Below, one piece after another: positions 37,142 through 45,310 of a stretch of 64,000 nt of DNA (within the stretch, counting starts at the first letter, position 1; each line of letters starts with the position of its first letter). Origin of the DNA: CAYXTW01 sp964452645 (GTDB taxonomy: Bacteria > Zixibacteria > MSB-5A5 > GN15 > PGXB01); the NCBI GenBank assembly GCA_964452645.1, contig CAYVMO010000002.1, positions 163,051 to 227,050 on the forward strand. The letters are read 5' to 3'. The position numbers and the translations under genes were made by a program. The notes under the pieces are model-generated. The model ran no database searches, was not told the origin of the DNA, and was given only the letters and a program-made list of their open reading frames with translations.

Positions 37142-38680
37142 GTGTCGACAATGACAAGGAGGAAATTCATCAAAGCGGGCGCCGCCGGAATTGCGCTGGC
37201 GAGTATTCCGGGGATATTCCGGGCCAATCCGATGATGGCTTTCGCGGCTCCTGCCGGAGAAAAGAAATTGGCCGATTATCTTGAACATTTCGGCGTCAAT
37301 GAATCGACTATCAGGGATGTCATGGCGGCCGCGCTGGAGAAGGGCGGCGATTACTGCGATGTTTATTTCCAGCACAGTATCGGCAGTTATATCGGGCTTG
37401 AAGATAACGACGTCAACAAGGCCTATACCAATGTCGATTTCGGTGTCGGTATCCGTGTTATCGAGGGCGATCAGACCGGCTATTCGTTTACCGAGGAAAT
37501 CACGCCGGAAGCAATGAAACTGGCAGCCAAGACCGCGGCCAATATCGCCTCCGAAAGTAAGAACCTCCCCCCCCAACGACTTCAATATCACGACATACCG
37601 GAATATTATCCGATTAAAACGAGATGGGAAGATGTCAAAATCGATCAAAAAATTCCTTATCTCCAGAAGATAAACGACAAAGTTTTTTCTCTTGATAATC
37701 GTATCATAAAATCGCAGATCTGGTTCGATGACGAGACTTCGTACATCATGATTGCCACTTCCGACGGCAAAATCGTCTGTGATTATCAACCGATGACGAG
37801 TATTTACGTCGGTTGTTCGGCCGAGATGGACGGCCGCCGCGAGAGGAATTCATTTAATCTGGCGGGACGTCAGGGGATTGACTTCTTCACTCCGGAAAGA
37901 GTTGATCGACTTGCGGGGGAAGCTGTCAGCCGAACGGTGGAATTGTTCGATGCGGTCAAACCGGCAGCGGGCGAAATGGAAGTGGTCCTGGCGGCGGGCA
38001 GTTCCGGCATTTTGCTTCACGAAGCTATCGGCCACGGCATGGAAGCCGATTTCAACCGCAAGGAGATTTCGATTTTTTCGGATAAAATCGGTAAGCCGGT
38101 GGCGGAGAAATTCGTATCTATCGTGGATAACGGCACCAATCCCAATTTACGCGGCTCGATAAATGTCGATGATGAGGCGAACGATTCTCAGGAAACATTC
38201 CTGGTCGAAAACGGAATCCTTCGCAGTTATATGCATGACCATATCAGCGCCAAATATTACGGTGTAAAACCGACCGGCAGCGGCCGGCGGCAGTCATTCC
38301 GATATCAGGTTATCCCGAGGATGAGAAATACTTATATGCTTCCCGGGCCTCACAATAAAGAAGAAATCATAAAAAGCGTGAAAAAAGGTGTATATTGCAA
38401 GGACTTTTCGAACGGACAAGTATTCATCGGCGCTGGTGATTTTACATTCTATGTTCTCTCCGGTAATCTTATCGAAGACGGCCAATTGACCAAGCCGGTT
38501 AAAGATATCAATATAATCGGCAATGGTCCCGATGTTTTGAAAAAAATAGTAATGGTGGCCGATGATCTGGCTATGGCCGAAGGCGGATGGACGTGCGGCA
38601 AAGACGGGCAATCGGTTCCCGTTTCGATGGGGCTGCCGACCGTGAAAGTTTCATCGATAACCGTTGGTGGTGTATCATAA
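37142..38680 (+). CDS. tldD: TldD-family metalloprotease with Tat signal
   Basis: A 512-residue TldD/PmbA-family protein. The family zinc motif HEAIGH (293-298) lies in LLHEAIGHGMEADF. The N-terminus shows a twin-arginine motif, TRRKFIK with RR at residues 6-7. A hydrophobic run (12-26) follows, with a plausible AFA cleavage site at 33-35. The GTG start follows a strong CGGAGG site by seven bases. TldD and TldE are normally cytoplasmic partners that cleave unfolded or modified peptides, so an exported TldD is notable. The tldE gene follows. Confidence 0.93.
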   Translation: MSTMTRRKFIKAGAAGIALASIPGIFRANPMMAFAAPAGEKKLADYLEHFGVNESTIRDVMAAALEKGGDYCDVYFQHSIGSYIGLEDNDVNKAYTNVDFGVGIRVIEGDQTGYSFTEEITPEAMKLAAKTAANIASESKNLPPQRLQYHDIPEYYPIKTRWEDVKIDQKIPYLQKINDKVFSLDNRIIKSQIWFDDETSYIMIATSDGKIVCDYQPMTSIYVGCSAEMDGRRERNSFNLAGRQGIDFFTPERVDRLAGEAVSRTVELFDAVKPAAGEMEVVLAAGSSGILLHEAIGHGMEADFNRKEISIFSDKIGKPVAEKFVSIVDNGTNPNLRGSINVDDEANDSQETFLVENGILRSYMHDHISAKYYGVKPTGSGRRQSFRYQVIPRMRNTYMLPGPHNKEEIIKSVKKGVYCKDFSNGQVFIGAGDFTFYVLSGNLIEDGQLTKPVKDINIIGNGPDVLKKIVMVADDLAMAEGGWTCGKDGQSVPVSMGLPTVKVSSITVGGVS

Positions 38681-38708
38681 AAAAACCGGAAAAGCAGGAA
38701 TAAAAATC

Positions 38709-40034
38709 ATGAATAAAAAAGAAAGACTGGAGTTAGCCCACTGGGCAATTAATGAGGCCCAAAAGAATGGGGCCGGCAATGCGGCGGTTGATGTCGGTAA
38801 CAGCCGCGATATCGAAATCGAATTTCGCGACGAAAAGCTCGACCGTCTGAAAGAATCGACGCAGAATTACTTAAACCTGGCGATATACGCCGACGGCCGT
38901 TATTCGTCTCATTCAACAAATGATATCCGCAGGGAATCGCTGGGGAAATTCATTGAAGAGGCGGTGTCGATGACGAAATATCTGACCGAGGATCCCTATC
39001 GCACGTTGCCGGATCCTAAATATTATCAGGGTCAAAAAGAAATCGACCTCGGTTTTTATGACCCGGCGTACGAGGGTGTCAATTCGGATCAGCGCGTTAA
39101 AATCGCCAGAGATATCGAAGGTGTCGCCTTGACGCAGAGCGATAAAATTATATCGTGCACGTCGGGATATTCCGATTCCTTTTATGAAATGGCCAAGGTC
39201 CATAGTAACGGTTTTGAAGGGGAACGCAAAGCGACTGCTTTCTCGGCCGGCGCGGAGGTTACCGTCGATGACAATAAAACCGGTGGACGGCCGAGTGACT
39301 GGGAGTGGGTGACGGTCCGTAATTACAAAGACCTGCTTTCCCCCGATAAATTGGGCAAGCCGGCCGCGAAACGGGCTCTCGATAAAATCGGTCAGGCGAA
39401 GATGGAATCCGGTTTGTATGATATGATTATCGAAAATCGTTCGTCCTCGCGCCTGCTCTACTTCATGTACGGCCCGCTTCGAGCCCGATCATTGCAGCAA
39501 AAGCAGTCGTTTTTGGATGGCAAACTGGGCGAAAAAATAGGCTCGGATAAATTTACAATTATCGACGATCCCTTCATTGTCGGCGGGCTGGGATCGAGGA
39601 CGTACGACGACGAAGGCATGGCGACAAAAAGGCGCGTTATTTTCGATAAGGGTATTCTTAAGTCTTACTTTGTCGATTGGTACTACGGTCAGAAGCTCGG
39701 TATGGAACCAACCAACAGCTCACCGTCGAATATCGTTACCGAATATGGAAACAAATCGCTTGATGAGTTAATAAAACAGACGAAGAAGGGAATCCTGGTT
39801 ACCAGTTTCATTGGCGGAAATTCCAACTCGGCGACGGGAGACTTTTCGACCGGAATCGTCGGGCAGTATATCGAAGACGGCAGCATCGTAAAACCGGTTA
39901 ATGAGATGAATATCAGCGGCAATCTGCTGGATATCTGGCAGCAACTGACAGAAGTCGGAAACGATCCTCGTATTTATTCCTCCTGGCGGATGCCGAGCCT
40001 GTATTTCAAGGATATTCAGTTCAGCGGCATATAG
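38709..40034 (+). CDS. TldE/PmbA-family protein, partner of TldD
   Basis: A 441-residue partner subunit without the HExxxH motif, as is normal for TldE. Family segments include IEIEFRDEKLDRLKES near the N-terminus, GLYDMIIENRSSSRLLYF, IIDDPFIVGGLGSRTYDDEG and SFIGGNSNSATGDFSTGI. I start at the ATG at 38709 after CAGGAA; the gene begins 28 nt after the tldD stop. No signal peptide is seen. The pair is expected to form a heterodimeric protease. Confidence 0.92.
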   Translation: MNKKERLELAHWAINEAQKNGAGNAAVDVGNSRDIEIEFRDEKLDRLKESTQNYLNLAIYADGRYSSHSTNDIRRESLGKFIEEAVSMTKYLTEDPYRTLPDPKYYQGQKEIDLGFYDPAYEGVNSDQRVKIARDIEGVALTQSDKIISCTSGYSDSFYEMAKVHSNGFEGERKATAFSAGAEVTVDDNKTGGRPSDWEWVTVRNYKDLLSPDKLGKPAAKRALDKIGQAKMESGLYDMIIENRSSSRLLYFMYGPLRARSLQQKQSFLDGKLGEKIGSDKFTIIDDPFIVGGLGSRTYDDEGMATKRRVIFDKGILKSYFVDWYYGQKLGMEPTNSSPSNIVTEYGNKSLDELIKQTKKGILVTSFIGGNSNSATGDFSTGIVGQYIEDGSIVKPVNEMNISGNLLDIWQQLTEVGNDPRIYSSWRMPSLYFKDIQFSGI

Positions 40035-40061
40035 AGAATACGACTGTTTGAGGCTTACGCG

Positions 40062-40098
40062 AACGGTCATCCTTTATAAACGGATGACCGTTTTTTTA
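40062..40098 (+). terminator. rho-independent terminator of tldD-tldE
   Basis: An 11-bp stem (AACGGTCATCC with GGATGACCGTT) with a 9-nt loop is followed by a run of seven Ts, 27 nt after the stop. Confidence 0.9.
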
Positions 40099-40153
40099 TT
40101 ATAAAAAAGGGAGTGGCGAATTACCACTCCCCTAAACAACTATTCTTCGGTTA

Positions 40154-41524
40154 TTACTTCGAGGGATAAGTCGGAGGCGGACCATCCAGATAGAGGAAGG
40201 AAATCAAATATGTCACGTCAAATATGTTAATCAAACCGCCGCCGTTTACATTACCGGCGTCGTATGGAACCGGTTCCGGACCGTCGAGATACAGAAATGA
40301 AATAATATATGTCACATCGAAGATATTCACTGTTTTGTCGCCATTAGCATCACCCGCGATATAGTCATGAATTAAAACCGAAAGCGGTGAGGACCAGTCG
40401 CCTTCAAAGCCGAATCTATCTATGGCCTTGACCTTGACATTAAATGTCCCGGCTTCCGGCCAGGAAAATAATGTCTGAGGATCGCCGGCCTCAGGGTCGC
40501 ACCCGACTTCTGAAGTATCAAAACAGAAAACATAGCTAAGATGGTCATTTTCGGGATCGGTCGCGCACGGGCAGGAATATTCATATTCGATACCGGTCGC
40601 GCCTTCAATTATACCGGTCGGTTCACCCGGCGCTCCGGGAGCAGTGTTTTCGCGCAGGACGATATCACCTCCATAAGAGCCTTTGCCGGTGGAATGGAAT
40701 GTCAGCGTGAGCCCCCAGCTGGGGACCGATCTTTGGCCGCAAACCTCGATCATACCGGCGATAGTGCCGATACCGTGGCCGCCGACAACAACCCCGGCCC
40801 CGTCATCATAATACGTGGTCGGGAGCCAATGCAGATTAAACTGGCTGTTCATTCTCTGGTTAGCCACAGGATTCAGATCCACAACCATTTCAGTATAATT
40901 AAACGGATAATCATAGAATTCATGTATGATGTGCATATTAGTATTCATTGTCGGGCAGGCGGGGCACCATGTTGCCGTTCCGACCTCGGCGAAGATCGAA
41001 TGCGTCCATTGGTCGTTGACAACGTTGGGAATCTCCTCATCAATCGTAGCGGTGGCACAGGCTTCGGTATAATAAGCGGTAAAAGGTGCCGCGCTTCCGC
41101 CGACTGTATCGGACGACGCCGCATAGCCGTGTGACATATCCTTAATTACCGCAATGGCCATCAGATTGGATGAATCAAGCCCGGGAAATCCGGCCGCATT
41201 GGCATCCCAGCTGTATGTTGTTTTTATACTGTCGCCCGAAGCCAGCATAAAATTGGAATCAAAACCGTAGGCCAGAAAGCCGTGATTATATCGATTTCCG
41301 TCATAGGCGACATATAGGGACGAGACTTTTTCAATAATGAAAACCGTCAACCGGCCATTATACGCTTTGCTGTCCCCCTGCGGGGCGGCAGCCGGAGCAG
41401 GCGGGGTATACTCCGAAACCCCGGGTACTTTGCAGGCGTCGAAACTCCCGGCGTAGGCGATGGCCACGACCAGACAGATAGACATAGCCATAATTGTCAG
41501 GACCTTAACATTTGATCGTTTCAC
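40154..41524 (-). CDS. secreted thioredoxin-like protein with dockerin-type repeats
   Basis: A 456-residue protein. A signal peptide (about 1-27) is followed by an N-terminal beta region, then a thioredoxin-like segment whose active site is WCPAC with C187 and C190. A PKD/fibronectin-like domain (about 285-380) follows. Two dockerin-like calcium-binding repeats close the protein, GDANGDKTVNIFDVTYIISF and VNGGGLINIFDVTYLISF. I start at the GTG at 41524, which has better spacing from GGAGA than the GTG two codons earlier. It is likely an extracellular or surface redox protein tethered through the dockerin. A TTGACA-N16-TATATT promoter lies upstream. Confidence 0.85.
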   Translation of the reverse strand: MKRSNVKVLTIMAMSICLVVAIAYAGSFDACKVPGVSEYTPPAPAAAPQGDSKAYNGRLTVFIIEKVSSLYVAYDGNRYNHGFLAYGFDSNFMLASGDSIKTTYSWDANAAGFPGLDSSNLMAIAVIKDMSHGYAASSDTVGGSAAPFTAYYTEACATATIDEEIPNVVNDQWTHSIFAEVGTATWCPACPTMNTNMHIIHEFYDYPFNYTEMVVDLNPVANQRMNSQFNLHWLPTTYYDDGAGVVVGGHGIGTIAGMIEVCGQRSVPSWGLTLTFHSTGKGSYGGDIVLRENTAPGAPGEPTGIIEGATGIEYEYSCPCATDPENDHLSYVFCFDTSEVGCDPEAGDPQTLFSWPEAGTFNVKVKAIDRFGFEGDWSSPLSVLIHDYIAGDANGDKTVNIFDVTYIISFLYLDGPEPVPYDAGNVNGGGLINIFDVTYLISFLYLDGPPPTYPSK

Positions 41525-41616
41525 AACCACTCTCCATATAGTTTAAAGTTAGAAATTTATAATGTTCCCTCAAAAAACACATATGAAATGATTTACTGCA
41601 CAAAACTCTGCGTTAT

Positions 41617-41660
41617 ACCCACCGGCCCCACACCACGACCCTACTCATGGTCGGTATCTA
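41617..41660 (-). promoter_or_regulatory. hairpin in the 5' UTR of the thioredoxin-dockerin gene
   Basis: Read on the minus strand, CGACC and GGTCG pair around a short loop just after the predicted transcription start, in a leader of about 140 nt. The downstream GGTGGGTAT could also pair with ATACC to close a larger fold. No known riboswitch is recognised. Confidence 0.35.
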
Positions 41661-41670
41661 ATCAATACTA

Positions 41671-41698
41671 AATATACCAATTTACATTATATTGTCAA
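41671..41698 (-). promoter_or_regulatory. promoter of the thioredoxin-dockerin gene
   Basis: On the minus strand TTGACA, a 16-nt spacer and TATATT. The same arrangement occurs before two other secreted-protein units near 43.5 and 47.8 kb. Confidence 0.65.
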
Positions 41699-41800
41699 GA
41701 AAAATCGCAGTAATTCGCCGGCTGGCGAATAATATTATCATATACCCCCTCTATATACGATTTCCAATTAGGTTCTTATAAGGCTTTTTTCGCCAGTCCC

Positions 41801-42985
41801 CTAATATCTGAAAGTAATACCCCCCGAAATCGATAAATTGGTGTAATCGTATTGGGCATTGGTTGAATTATTATCGGTGTGATTTATTGTGACGGTTGGC
41901 TCTATAAACAGCCCCGATTTAAGCGGAAAAGGCCGTTTAATGGTCAAATAGGCTTTGTTCTGGTAATCGTGACGGGCCAGAATGTGATTATGTGGATAGA
42001 CTTCACTTGCCCGAATTTCATTAGTTTTCAGATAATCTTTATTCCAGTAGCCGATACCGAATTCAATCGAAAAGTTGGGAAGATAATAAGACTTGACTTT
42101 AAAAGTCACGGATTCACCTTCATAAACCGTAGCCCATGGTGATAAAGATTGGGTAGATACTCCTGCGACTGCGATATCGCCCAAATCACCGAATTTTTGA
42201 TAGGAATATGTCAGTACAAAAGCGATTTTATCGTTAATCTGGCGGGAGTAACGCGGTGATATATATATTGATGTCAATTGTCCATCTGTTGGCGGCTTAT
42301 AAGCGGGGTCGGTCGGATCTATGAAAATCACCCTTTCTCCATATATATCAAGTTTGCTTATCCATTTATCTTTTTCCCAATATTCCAGGTCCATAAAGGC
42401 GTACCCTATTTCGAGATCGAAACTGTTTCGACCCAAAAACGAAGCATTCATCCCTCCGAAAATTTCATAATTCGTATTATCGATAGCCTGAATACGAAGA
42501 TATGAAGTAGATTTTAGGGAGAAGCCGGCCCGTAACTGGACGGCAGACGCTAACGAGTATCCAAGCGAGGCAATACCGTCATATATATGAGTATTAAAAC
42601 TCTCATAATTCTCTCGATAGCCGCGGGAATTAAAATTTCCGTTTAGATAAATAGAAAAACGCGAATTTTCTTTAAGGGGAATGACCGTTATCCCAATGCC
42701 GCCTGAATAATTGGTAAGGTCTACATAATTACCGTAATTGGTATACTCACCGTTAAGCAGAATCTCCGTAATCGGCAGGGGATAAAATTTCGCAGACACT
42801 TTGCCCAAGCCATACGAATCCTCGACATTACTGGAATCGGCCAGGAGATTATCGGTATATCCGGCCGAAGTCTGAAATTCGGTCTTGACATATTCTCAGA
42901 TGCGGGCACAGGCTGGCGACCTCACAAAAAAAACGAAACACAATGCAGAAATAATTAAAACCGGCCGTAATTTAATATTTTTCAT
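41801..42985 (-). pseudogene. outer-membrane beta-barrel gene with in-frame TGA after the signal peptide
   Basis: The ATG at 42985 overlaps the stop of the upstream gene as ATGA. It opens a textbook signal peptide (KLRPVLIISALCFVFFV, cleavage near PACA). Codon 30 is TGA (42896-42898). The same frame continues without another stop for 364 codons, starting EYVKTEFQTSAGYTDN, a typical barrel N-terminus. The rest is alternating beta strands with periplasmic turns, ending in the barrel signature FRY. Initiation after the TGA (for instance TTG at 42808) would lack a signal peptide. A single-base nonsense mutation, assembly error or readthrough could explain it. It is probably a 394-residue outer-membrane porin-like protein in the intact state. 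Confidence 0.78.
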
Positions 42986-43419
42986 CGACAGACGCCTCCG
43001 ACACATCCTCCCCCCGAACTTCCGCCGATGCCGATTCCTTCGGATCCGAATTCCTCGCCGGTATCGAAGCCGCATCGATTTTGCGACATCGCCCGCGTAT
43101 TGAAATCCAGCTTGTCGAATTTTTGCATATTTGTCGAGAAATCTTCAACGATTCCGACCTCCTTTAGAGTCTCGCCGAAGTTTATGAGACCCGACATGTT
43201 TTCATCCTCGGCCGGGGCCGGAACATAGTCGGGATCGGCCGCATCGGGGATGGCGTCGCCGTCCTCGTCGGAGGCGTTATCATCGAAACCGTCGCCGTCC
43301 ATATCGACATATGGTTTTATCACCAATTCACCGGCGAAAGCTATCCGCTCTCCGCTAAAAAGGAAAAACAGGCCGAGTATCGCGCCCATTATCACGATTG
43401 GTTTTGCGGGATTTTTCAT
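42982..43419 (-). CDS. small secreted calcium-binding, Cys-tailed protein
   Basis: A 145-residue protein of no recognised family. A signal peptide (about 1-29, ending IAFA) precedes two thrombospondin-3-like calcium-binding segments, DMDGDGFDDNASDEDGDAIP and DAADPDY. A short helical middle follows (SGLINFGETLKEVGIVEDF). The C-terminus is rich in Gly and Cys (GGSSGGGCVGGVCR), with three cysteines in the tail. A clean AGGAGAAG site precedes the ATG. The stop overlaps the start of the barrel gene as ATGA, so the two are made together and probably work together at the outer membrane. Confidence 0.75.
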   Translation of the reverse strand: MKNPAKPIVIMGAILGLFFLFSGERIAFAGELVIKPYVDMDGDGFDDNASDEDGDAIPDAADPDYVPAPAEDENMSGLINFGETLKEVGIVEDFSTNMQKFDKLDFNTRAMSQNRCGFDTGEEFGSEGIGIGGSSGGGCVGGVCR

Positions 43420-43449
43420 ATCTTCTCCTGTATACCTATCTTAACAATC

Positions 43450-43472
43450 AACGCCCCTTCAGCGGGAGCGTT
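43450..43472 (-). promoter_or_regulatory. 5'-UTR hairpin of the calcium-binding protein/barrel operon
   Basis: AACGC-CCC and GGG-A-GCGTT form a stem of about 8 bp with one bulge, placed just after the predicted minus-strand start. On the plus strand it runs into six Ts and would look like a terminator, but no plus-strand gene ends here. Confidence 0.4.
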
Positions 43473-43488
43473 TTTTATTTCCAGACTA

Positions 43489-43516
43489 AATATATCATAT
43501 ATTTCACGGTAGTCAA
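43489..43516 (-). promoter_or_regulatory. promoter of the calcium-binding protein/barrel operon
   Basis: On the minus strand TTGACT, a 16-nt spacer and TATATT, about 70 nt before the ATG at 43419. Confidence 0.6.
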
Positions 43517-43755
43517 GGATCGATTATAGTCGGTTCGTTCTCTCACCGTTTGTATTATGTATGGGTATATTTATCTTCCATATCGGAAGATTCTCTTTGG
43601 TTGAATAATTATATAGCTGTTCATGCACATTTCAAAGAGAACGGATTCATCATTTGTACGACGAAGTAATCAAATTAATCTGTACGATGCTGAAATATTT
43701 TTGGATTCGGTCAACATTATATATTAAAATATTTCGACAATATAAGTTTTTTTTA

Positions 43756-43784
43756 TTGACAACATTTTCAAAGAATGGTTTAAT
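43756..43784 (+). promoter_or_regulatory. promoter of the Lys-rich zinc protein gene
   Basis: TTGACA, a 17-nt spacer and TTTAAT; the expected start near 43791 leaves a leader of about 32 nt carrying GAGGAGG. Confidence 0.65.
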
Positions 43785-43822
43785 GGATAAGACATTAACG
43801 TTTTTCAACGAGAGGAGGATTG

Positions 43823-43990
43823 ATGCCCAGAGCCAAGAAGAAGACTACTAAGAAAAAGGTTACCAGAAAAAAAGCAGCGAAGAAGAAAGTCGTCAAAAAA
43901 GTACGCTGCGCCGGTAAGACCAAGGATGGTAAGAGGTGCAAACGTATGGCGATACCTCCATCGAAGTTCTGTTATCTACATAAGAAGTAA
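43823..43990 (+). CDS. 55-residue Lys-rich protein with CxGxTKxGxRC zinc-binding tail
   Basis: A short gene with a strong GAGGAGG ribosome-binding site, its own promoter and its own terminator. The first 27 residues are a Lys/Arg/Ala tail (MPRAKKKTTKKKVTRKKAAK), resembling bacterial histone-H1-like tails. The C-terminal half, RCAGKTKDGKRCKRMA followed by FCYLH, places Cys29, Cys39, Cys50 and His53 as a likely zinc site of the type found in many short DNA-associated proteins. It is probably a nucleoid-associated or nucleic-acid-binding protein, by inference from composition. Confidence 0.8.
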   Translation: MPRAKKKTTKKKVTRKKAAKKKVVKKVRCAGKTKDGKRCKRMAIPPSKFCYLHKK

Positions 43991-44020
43991 AAATACGACG
44001 GAATTTTCTTCGAAGAGTCT

Positions 44021-44057
44021 CGGGGGATGATAATTGATGATTGTCCCCCGTTTTATT
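44021..44057 (+). terminator. terminator of the Lys-rich zinc protein gene
   Basis: CGGGGGA and TCCCCCG pair around a 16-nt loop and run into TTTTATT, 30 nt after the stop. Confidence 0.8.
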
Positions 44058-44096
44058 AAGTACCCTGTTCCGGGATCAAATATCTCCGGGCAATTG

Positions 44097-44657
44097 TCAA
44101 TATCCGAATAATTCGAGTATATCGCCGGATAAGGTATTTCGGTTTCGTCTCGTCAATTCGAATGACTTTACACGGGGATGTTCTTTTACTTCGTGAATAA
44201 AACCTTCTCCCCTGAGCGCGATAGTCGCAATTAAAGATTTTTCGCCTTTGAGCAAGTCCTCGATTAAGTGTTTGAATTTGATCGAAAAACATTCCATTTT
44301 CCCGATTTCATCGATTAAGATTAAATTGCAGGCGGGATTTAAAAAATCGGTCGATTCAAGAAAATTTTCGAAGGCGGAGATATCCACTCCATATTTACCG
44401 ACCCTCAAGGGCGAGTCGATTTCCACATGCGAGAAGATAAATTTTCTTCCATCCGGGCTGATTAGCTCGAAGCCGACTCGTATATTATTTTTCCTGATTT
44501 CCGAGGTAAAGAAACCGATCGGGTTTAAAGATTTTAATTTTTCCGATAATCGTATTATCAGAGTCGTCTTACCGATGCCGGGGGCTCCGGTGATCAAAAT
44601 TTTATTTTTGTCACCGTTTTTTTCATCGGAATCGGGCATGGAGAAAAATCTTGACAT
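44097..44657 (-). CDS. THEP1-type nucleoside-triphosphatase
   Basis: A P-loop NTPase of the THEP1/DUF265 family, which is most common in archaea and thermophiles. Walker A is GAPGIGKTTL and Walker B LILIDEIGKME. The family segments GFFTSEIRKNNIRVGFELI and a late VKSFELTRRNRNTL are present. I take the ATG at 44657, giving 186 residues; a TTG at 44696 and an ATG at 44639 are also possible. The physiological substrate of the family is not settled. It stands alone between two plus-strand genes. Confidence 0.87.
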   Translation of the reverse strand: MSRFFSMPDSDEKNGDKNKILITGAPGIGKTTLIIRLSEKLKSLNPIGFFTSEIRKNNIRVGFELISPDGRKFIFSHVEIDSPLRVGKYGVDISAFENFLESTDFLNPACNLILIDEIGKMECFSIKFKHLIEDLLKGEKSLIATIALRGEGFIHEVKEHPRVKSFELTRRNRNTLSGDILELFGY

Positions 44658-44857
44658 GATGGATAAAAAACTAATAGATTTGGGCCGTGATAACAAGTGA
44701 TTTAAGAAATCGCTTTTTTAAGCAGACGGGAACAAGCGCAATCTTAATAATTTCGACCAAAAAGCCGGACAATTTTATTATATATATATTATGACAAAAT
44801 TGGCTGAAAAGGCCAAAATATGCTGAGATTTTAAACAATTTTGCCGATTTTGATATT

Positions 44858-45232
44858 ATGGATGCGGAAACAATAAAATATTTAAAGTATGAGATAGCCC
44901 TCGGCTCGGTAATTCCTATGCCCCCGCCGCCGATTGATTATTATACGTCGAAGCAGTTTTCATTCCAGCAGTTTATATTCACTCTCTGCAAAGCGCATAT
45001 CGGATCGTTGGGGAAAAAGGACGGCGTTTGGTCATTCGGGCCGGATGCCCCGGAGCGCGCCAAGTTGGGCAGCCGTTCCGATATAACCGAATTATTCGAT
45101 TTTGCCGCCGAGCTGGGTTTGATCGAGGAAATCCCTCCCGATCAGGAGCCGAAAGAACGCGGTGAGGGTGTCTTTGTCCCGTATCAGCTTTCGAAGGCGT
45201 ATTGGGATAAATTCGACAAGTTTGCTTCGTAG
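44858..45232 (+). CDS. 124-residue protein of unknown function
   Basis: No family recognised. The protein is soluble, without signal peptide or membrane segment. It has a conserved-looking start (DAETIKYLKYEIALGSVIP), a proline-rich turn (MPPPPIDYY), and a region with a winged-helix-like helix pattern (SRSDITELFDFAAELGLIEE). The coding frame has normal codon use and is followed by a strong terminator, which supports it as real. No Shine-Dalgarno site is visible before the ATG. Confidence 0.65.
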   Translation: MDAETIKYLKYEIALGSVIPMPPPPIDYYTSKQFSFQQFIFTLCKAHIGSLGKKDGVWSFGPDAPERAKLGSRSDITELFDFAAELGLIEEIPPDQEPKERGEGVFVPYQLSKAYWDKFDKFAS

Positions 45233-45261
45233 CGAATATCGGAAATTTCTTTAGTGGATAA

Positions 45262-45290
45262 AAAAAGGCAGCCATTCCGGCCGCCTTTTT
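45262..45290. terminator. bidirectional terminator between converging genes
   Basis: A stem AAAAAGGC-A-GCC with GGC-C-GCCTTTTT and a 5-nt loop. It has T-runs in both directions and serves the unknown gene (+) and the papain-like protease gene (-). Confidence 0.85.
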
Positions 45291-45310
45291 GTGCAATATC
45301 GTCGATTTTT

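Larger units (their letters stand above)
43420..43822. other. divergent intergenic region, 403 bp
   Basis: It holds the minus-strand promoter and 5'-UTR hairpin of the calcium-binding protein gene, and the plus-strand promoter of the Lys-rich zinc protein gene. It is AT-rich in between. Open frames here are short and lack family features, and I see no RNA gene. Confidence 0.6.

Noticed and set aside
12412..42898. UGA reassigned as a sense codon (Trp or Gly) in this organism
   Set aside because: TGA ends many genes cleanly here, including infB, nrnA, truB and the importer genes, several as ATGA overlaps with the next start.
43450..43476. A plus-strand terminator
   Set aside because: No plus-strand gene ends here. 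The hairpin lies just after the minus-strand promoter of the calcium-binding protein gene, so a 5'-UTR role is more likely.
43654..43851. A 65-codon plus-strand open frame overlapping the Lys-rich zinc protein gene
   Set aside because: It runs through the promoter of the real gene in another frame, has no ribosome-binding site and no coherent protein features.
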